Shown piece by piece: positions 43,369 through 45,083 of a DNA stretch of 45,083 nucleotides. Source of the stretch: Treponema sp. (GTDB lineage: Bacteria; Spirochaetota; Spirochaetia; Treponematales; Breznakiellaceae); contig JAIRXH010000022.1 in the NCBI GenBank assembly GCA_031268385.1, forward strand, positions 1 through 45,083, written 5' to 3'. Both the position numbers and the translations under genes were made by a program. The notes beneath the pieces are model-generated. The model searched no databases. It saw nothing but the letters and a program-made list of their open reading frames with translations, and had not been told where the DNA came from. The number at the start of each line of letters is the position of its first letter. The first letter of the stretch is position 1.

Positions 43369-43664
43369 CCAGCCACTGGCCCACAAAGGGGCGGATAACG
43401 TCCGTTACGGCGGCGGCGCGGGCCTCGTCTTTTGCCAAGGTTTCGGCGGGGGTATGGGGTTTCAGCGTAGGGGTGTAGGCCGTGTACCAGGCGGCGTAGG
43501 CGCCGGTAAGGAGGGTCACTTCCGAGGCGGGGATGTGGGTCCATTCGGGGGATTGCCCGGTGGTCTTGGCGTTTACGTACTGGGTCAGGTTCTTGAACCA
43601 GATGTCGAAATCTTTGTCGTTAACGGGGATGTAATCGTGAAATTGCGCCATATCATGCTCCTTT

Positions 43665-43758
43665 GCCAAAGCCCCTTTGGGGCTTTGGCTTGGGAGTTTT
43701 GCGGCGGCAAGGCGCTGTTTGAAGGCGCTTTGTTGTTTGTAACCGCAAAACTCCATGC
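43665..43758 (+). repeat. GGGAGTTTT hairpin element, long-loop copy (E6)
   Basis: Palindrome A GCCAAAGCCCC-ttt-GGGGCTTTGGC (43665-43689), then TTGGGAGTTTTGCGG, a 38-bp inner loop containing GCTGTTTGAAGGCG, CCGCAAAACTCC (43743-43754) and ATGC. It lies directly upstream of the split hypothetical gene and is followed at once by tandem array 2. Confidence 0.9.
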
Positions 43759-43961
43759 ATACGGTACCAGTTACCGGTATGAAGTGATTCCATACCGGTA
43801 TGCAGGGGTTCCATACTGGTATGAAGTGATTCCATACCGGTATGAAACGGTTCCATACCGGTATGAAGTGATTCCATACCGGTATGAAATGGTTCCATAC
43901 CGGTTTGGAATGGTTCCGTACCGGTATGAAGTGATTTCATACCGGTATGAAACGTGACAAA
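43759..43961. repeat. 21-bp tandem array 2 (nine units)
   Basis: ACCGG (once ACTGG) recurs at 43773, 43794, 43815 and so on to 43941, an exact 21-bp period. The unit is about CATACCGGTATGAAGTGATT plus one base; CCATACCGGTATGG-like palindromes form the core. Both strands are open across it (YRYEVIP one way, HTGMESL the other), but no ribosome-binding site or sensible protein surrounds it. It is bracketed by direct copies E6 and E7. No spacers, so not a CRISPR. Confidence 0.95.
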
Positions 43962-44050
43962 GGACCTTTGGCCCTTATGTCTTGGGAGTTTTGCGGCGGC
44001 ACAGCGCTGTTTGAAGGCGGCGCGTTGTTTGTAACCGCAAAACTCCATGC
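43956..44050 (+). repeat. GGGAGTTTT hairpin element, long-loop copy (E7)
   Basis: Palindrome A is imperfect, GACAAAGGACC-ttt-GGCCCTTATGTC (43956-43981); then CTTGGGAGTTTTGCGG, a 38-bp inner loop close to that of E6 (GCTGTTTGAAGGCGGCGCG), CCGCAAAACTCC (44035-44046) and ATGC. Same orientation as E6. Confidence 0.9.
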
Positions 44051-44062
44051 GCCCTTGCCTAT

Positions 44063-44111
44063 CCCAAACGGTGTCAGACACCATTGCGTTCCCCAAACGG
44101 TGTCAGGCACC
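44063..44111. repeat. Two copies of a CAAACGGTGTCAGRCACC repeat
   Basis: CCCAAACGGTGTCAGACACC at 44063-44082 and CCCAAACGGTGTCAGGCACC at 44092-44111, 29 bp apart. Each holds a small palindrome GGTGTC-a-GACACC (imperfect in the second). They sit between E7 and the end of the next gene and may act as its terminator or be short interspersed repeats. Confidence 0.6.
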
Positions 44112-44120
44112 CGTGCGTTT

Positions 44121-44828
44121 TCAAGGGACGTAGGTGTCGGTGCCGGTATTCCATTTGGGAACGGAACTCTCTGATTGAGAAACTCGGTTTGGAGTCCTAC
44201 CAGCATATACCGCAACGGCAAAATCTTGCTTACTATTATATACATCGTGAGCGTTAGAATTAAAGCTGACGGAATTTATAGTCTGACTACCGCTAATAAG
44301 CTTATATTCCATACTATTATTACAAAGCCACCATGCAACAGTGCCCATCATCCCTCCGTCAAGACTGCTCCTTTGTGCTGTCTTATATAATTTTACATCA
44401 TTTGGTGGGGTACCACTATAATTAAGATTACCTATATTGGTAGCATGCTCACCAAGTTCTAGAACTTCTATATCCTGTATTGCTTTACTAGAGCTAGTAT
44501 CAGCACCAATAACTAACCATAAGTTAGTACCTTGACTCAAACTTCCTATCGGCAGGTCGCCATTGAAGGTCACGACGCCGTTAAGGGTGACATTATCAAA
44601 CTTCCTGTATTTCCAATTGGTTCCTTCAAAAATAACGTTCGTCGCGACGCTGCTGGAAAGAGGATTGGCGTCCACTATGCCAGAAGAAGTAGGATTGCCG
44701 ACCTTGACATTGGTCAAAGCCACCTGCTTTTGCAGGAACCAGAGGGCGAGGTCGCCGGAGAGTTGGGCGACAGCGGGGTTAGTGCTGGGCTCGTTACCGG
44801 TGTAGGGGACGGTGGAGGCTTCATGCAA
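44121..44828 (-). CDS. Hypothetical protein, A+T-rich, N-terminus probably lost
   Basis: 235 residues from a TTG at 44828, not recognised. The start is weak: the codons just before it (QSKFTLHEAST) also read as protein and are cut off by an in-frame TAG at about 44841-44843, so the gene is probably 5'-truncated. The sequence is beta-rich and Ser/Asn/Thr-rich (FDNVTLNGVVTFNGDLPIGS, MMGTVAWWLCNNSMEYKLIS), somewhat like phage fibre or carbohydrate-surface proteins. Its base composition is visibly richer in A and T than all neighbours, suggesting recent transfer. A partial hairpin element (CCGCAAAACTCC at 44883) lies upstream. Confidence 0.45.
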   Translation of the reverse strand: MHEASTVPYTGNEPSTNPAVAQLSGDLALWFLQKQVALTNVKVGNPTSSGIVDANPLSSSVATNVIFEGTNWKYRKFDNVTLNGVVTFNGDLPIGSLSQGTNLWLVIGADTSSSKAIQDIEVLELGEHATNIGNLNYSGTPPNDVKLYKTAQRSSLDGGMMGTVAWWLCNNSMEYKLISGSQTINSVSFNSNAHDVYNSKQDFAVAVYAGRTPNRVSQSESSVPKWNTGTDTYVP

Positions 44829-44882
44829 AGTGAACTTTGATTGCTACGGGGATTCAGGCGGGAAGCGCGAGTGGCCGAAGAG

Positions 44883-44894
44883 CCGCAAAACTCC
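44883..44894 (-). repeat. Partial GGGAGTTTT hairpin element (E8)
   Basis: CCGCAAAACTCC here is the complement of the left B-arm of the elements, followed by GGGGAC as the linker would require. The remaining parts are not recognisable. It sits upstream of the truncated A+T-rich gene. Confidence 0.4.
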
Positions 44895-44936
44895 GGGGAC
44901 GCGGCGGCCGGAACGGACGGACTCCAAGGGCCTATT

Positions 44937-45083
44937 TTACTTGTCTGCGGTGGAACCGCGTATGACAAGCCGGGGAGTGATAAGAATCTTTTCATTGATG
45001 TCGTCCGGCTTTTCTATCTTGCCCAGGATAAGCTCCACCGCTTTTTTGCACATCTGCTCCATGGGCTGCTGCACTGTGGTAAG
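44937..45083 (-). CDS. LacI-family transcriptional regulator, C-terminal end (partial)
   Basis: 48 residues to the stop TAA at 44937-44939; the gene continues beyond the window. TTVQQPMEQMCKKAVELILG and ILITPRLVIRGST are the end of the periplasmic-binding-like effector domain of LacI/GalR repressors. Its target is not visible. Confidence 0.85.
   Translation of the reverse strand, partial: LTTVQQPMEQMCKKAVELILGKIEKPDDINEKILITPRLVIRGSTADK

Larger units (their letters stand above)
42855..43651 (-). pseudogene. Conserved hypothetical gene split by an inverted pair of hairpin elements
   Basis: The start ATG 43651 follows AAGGAG. The 5' part reads MAQFHDYIPVNDKDFDIWFK and ends around VIRPFVGQWLA near 43375; the 3' part resumes with QVTNKEREEVGVHNKKPRRP near 43250 and ends FGDIVSAIVP at 42855. 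Together (about 225 residues) they match the layout of a conserved bacterial hypothetical family: a helical N-half, a VTxxDR-GxHN linker, and a C-terminal beta domain. From memory that family has similar length; its function is unknown. The interruption of about 115 bp is made of elements E4 and E5 in opposite orientation. As read, the 5' frame runs on to a stop at 43289. Confidence 0.75.

Noticed and set aside
43271-43957. Plus-strand open frame of 228 codons across elements E4-E6 and array 2
   Set aside because: It runs antisense to the split gene and through non-coding hairpins; the YRYEVIP repeats come from the 21-bp period.

Overview
The window looks like a chromosomal segment of a free-living or gut-associated spirochaete, probably a Treponema relative. 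This is inferred from the gene set (CHASE2 and membrane-anchored class III cyclases, ClpS/ClpA/Aat, an M18 aminopeptidase, large beta-helix surface proteins, sugar ABC importers without their own ATPase), from compact mixed-strand operons and from moderately high G+C. No rRNA or tRNA gene was seen, so the taxonomy is inference only.

Layout. 1-111 is the C-terminal end of an unknown gene. 263-4820 holds two divergent adenylate cyclases with different sensor regions and TPR-like tails. 4851-9512 holds a sirtuin, an exported beta-rich protein, gltX and an M18 aminopeptidase. 9533-13050 (minus) is a clpS-clpA-aat operon, a compact N-degron pathway. 13085-17274 holds an OmpA-like fragment and a large surface beta-helix lipoprotein gene broken by a frameshift and by an insertion carrying a 21-bp tandem array. 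17511-23235 holds xth, a rhomboid-like protease, a phosphoribosyltransferase, a 1029-residue exported beta-helix protein and rnhB, the last three with overlapping stop and start codons.

23319-37088 is a glycoside-use island. One operon (solute-binding protein, two permeases, Gfo/Idh/MocA oxidoreductase, MDR dehydrogenase, AraC regulator) is divergent from a GH4 glycosidase. A GH2 glycosidase plus ArsR-type regulator is divergent from a second binding protein with two permeases. Neither importer has an ABC ATPase here, so a shared one elsewhere is likely. Both divergent promoter regions carry good inverted-repeat operator candidates, and both importers have strong hairpins between the binding-protein and first permease genes.

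37123-41728 is housekeeping: an ABC exporter, a flavodoxin, and a rubrerythrin-HD protein-mnmA operon. 41729-44936 is a repeat-rich accessory zone with a toxin-antitoxin pair, two further disrupted or truncated genes, and a dense family of small non-coding hairpin elements. The family has a shared skeleton (a variable palindrome followed by TTGGGAGTTTT...AAAACTCCAYGC). Two copies bracket a second 21-bp array; two form an inverted pair inside a gene; a different three-hairpin insertion sits between two codons of a YafQ-like toxin gene, flanked by ATT on both sides. A half copy also follows the array in the 14-kb lipoprotein gene. This hairpin/array family is the most novel-looking content. The window ends in the C-terminus of a LacI-type regulator.
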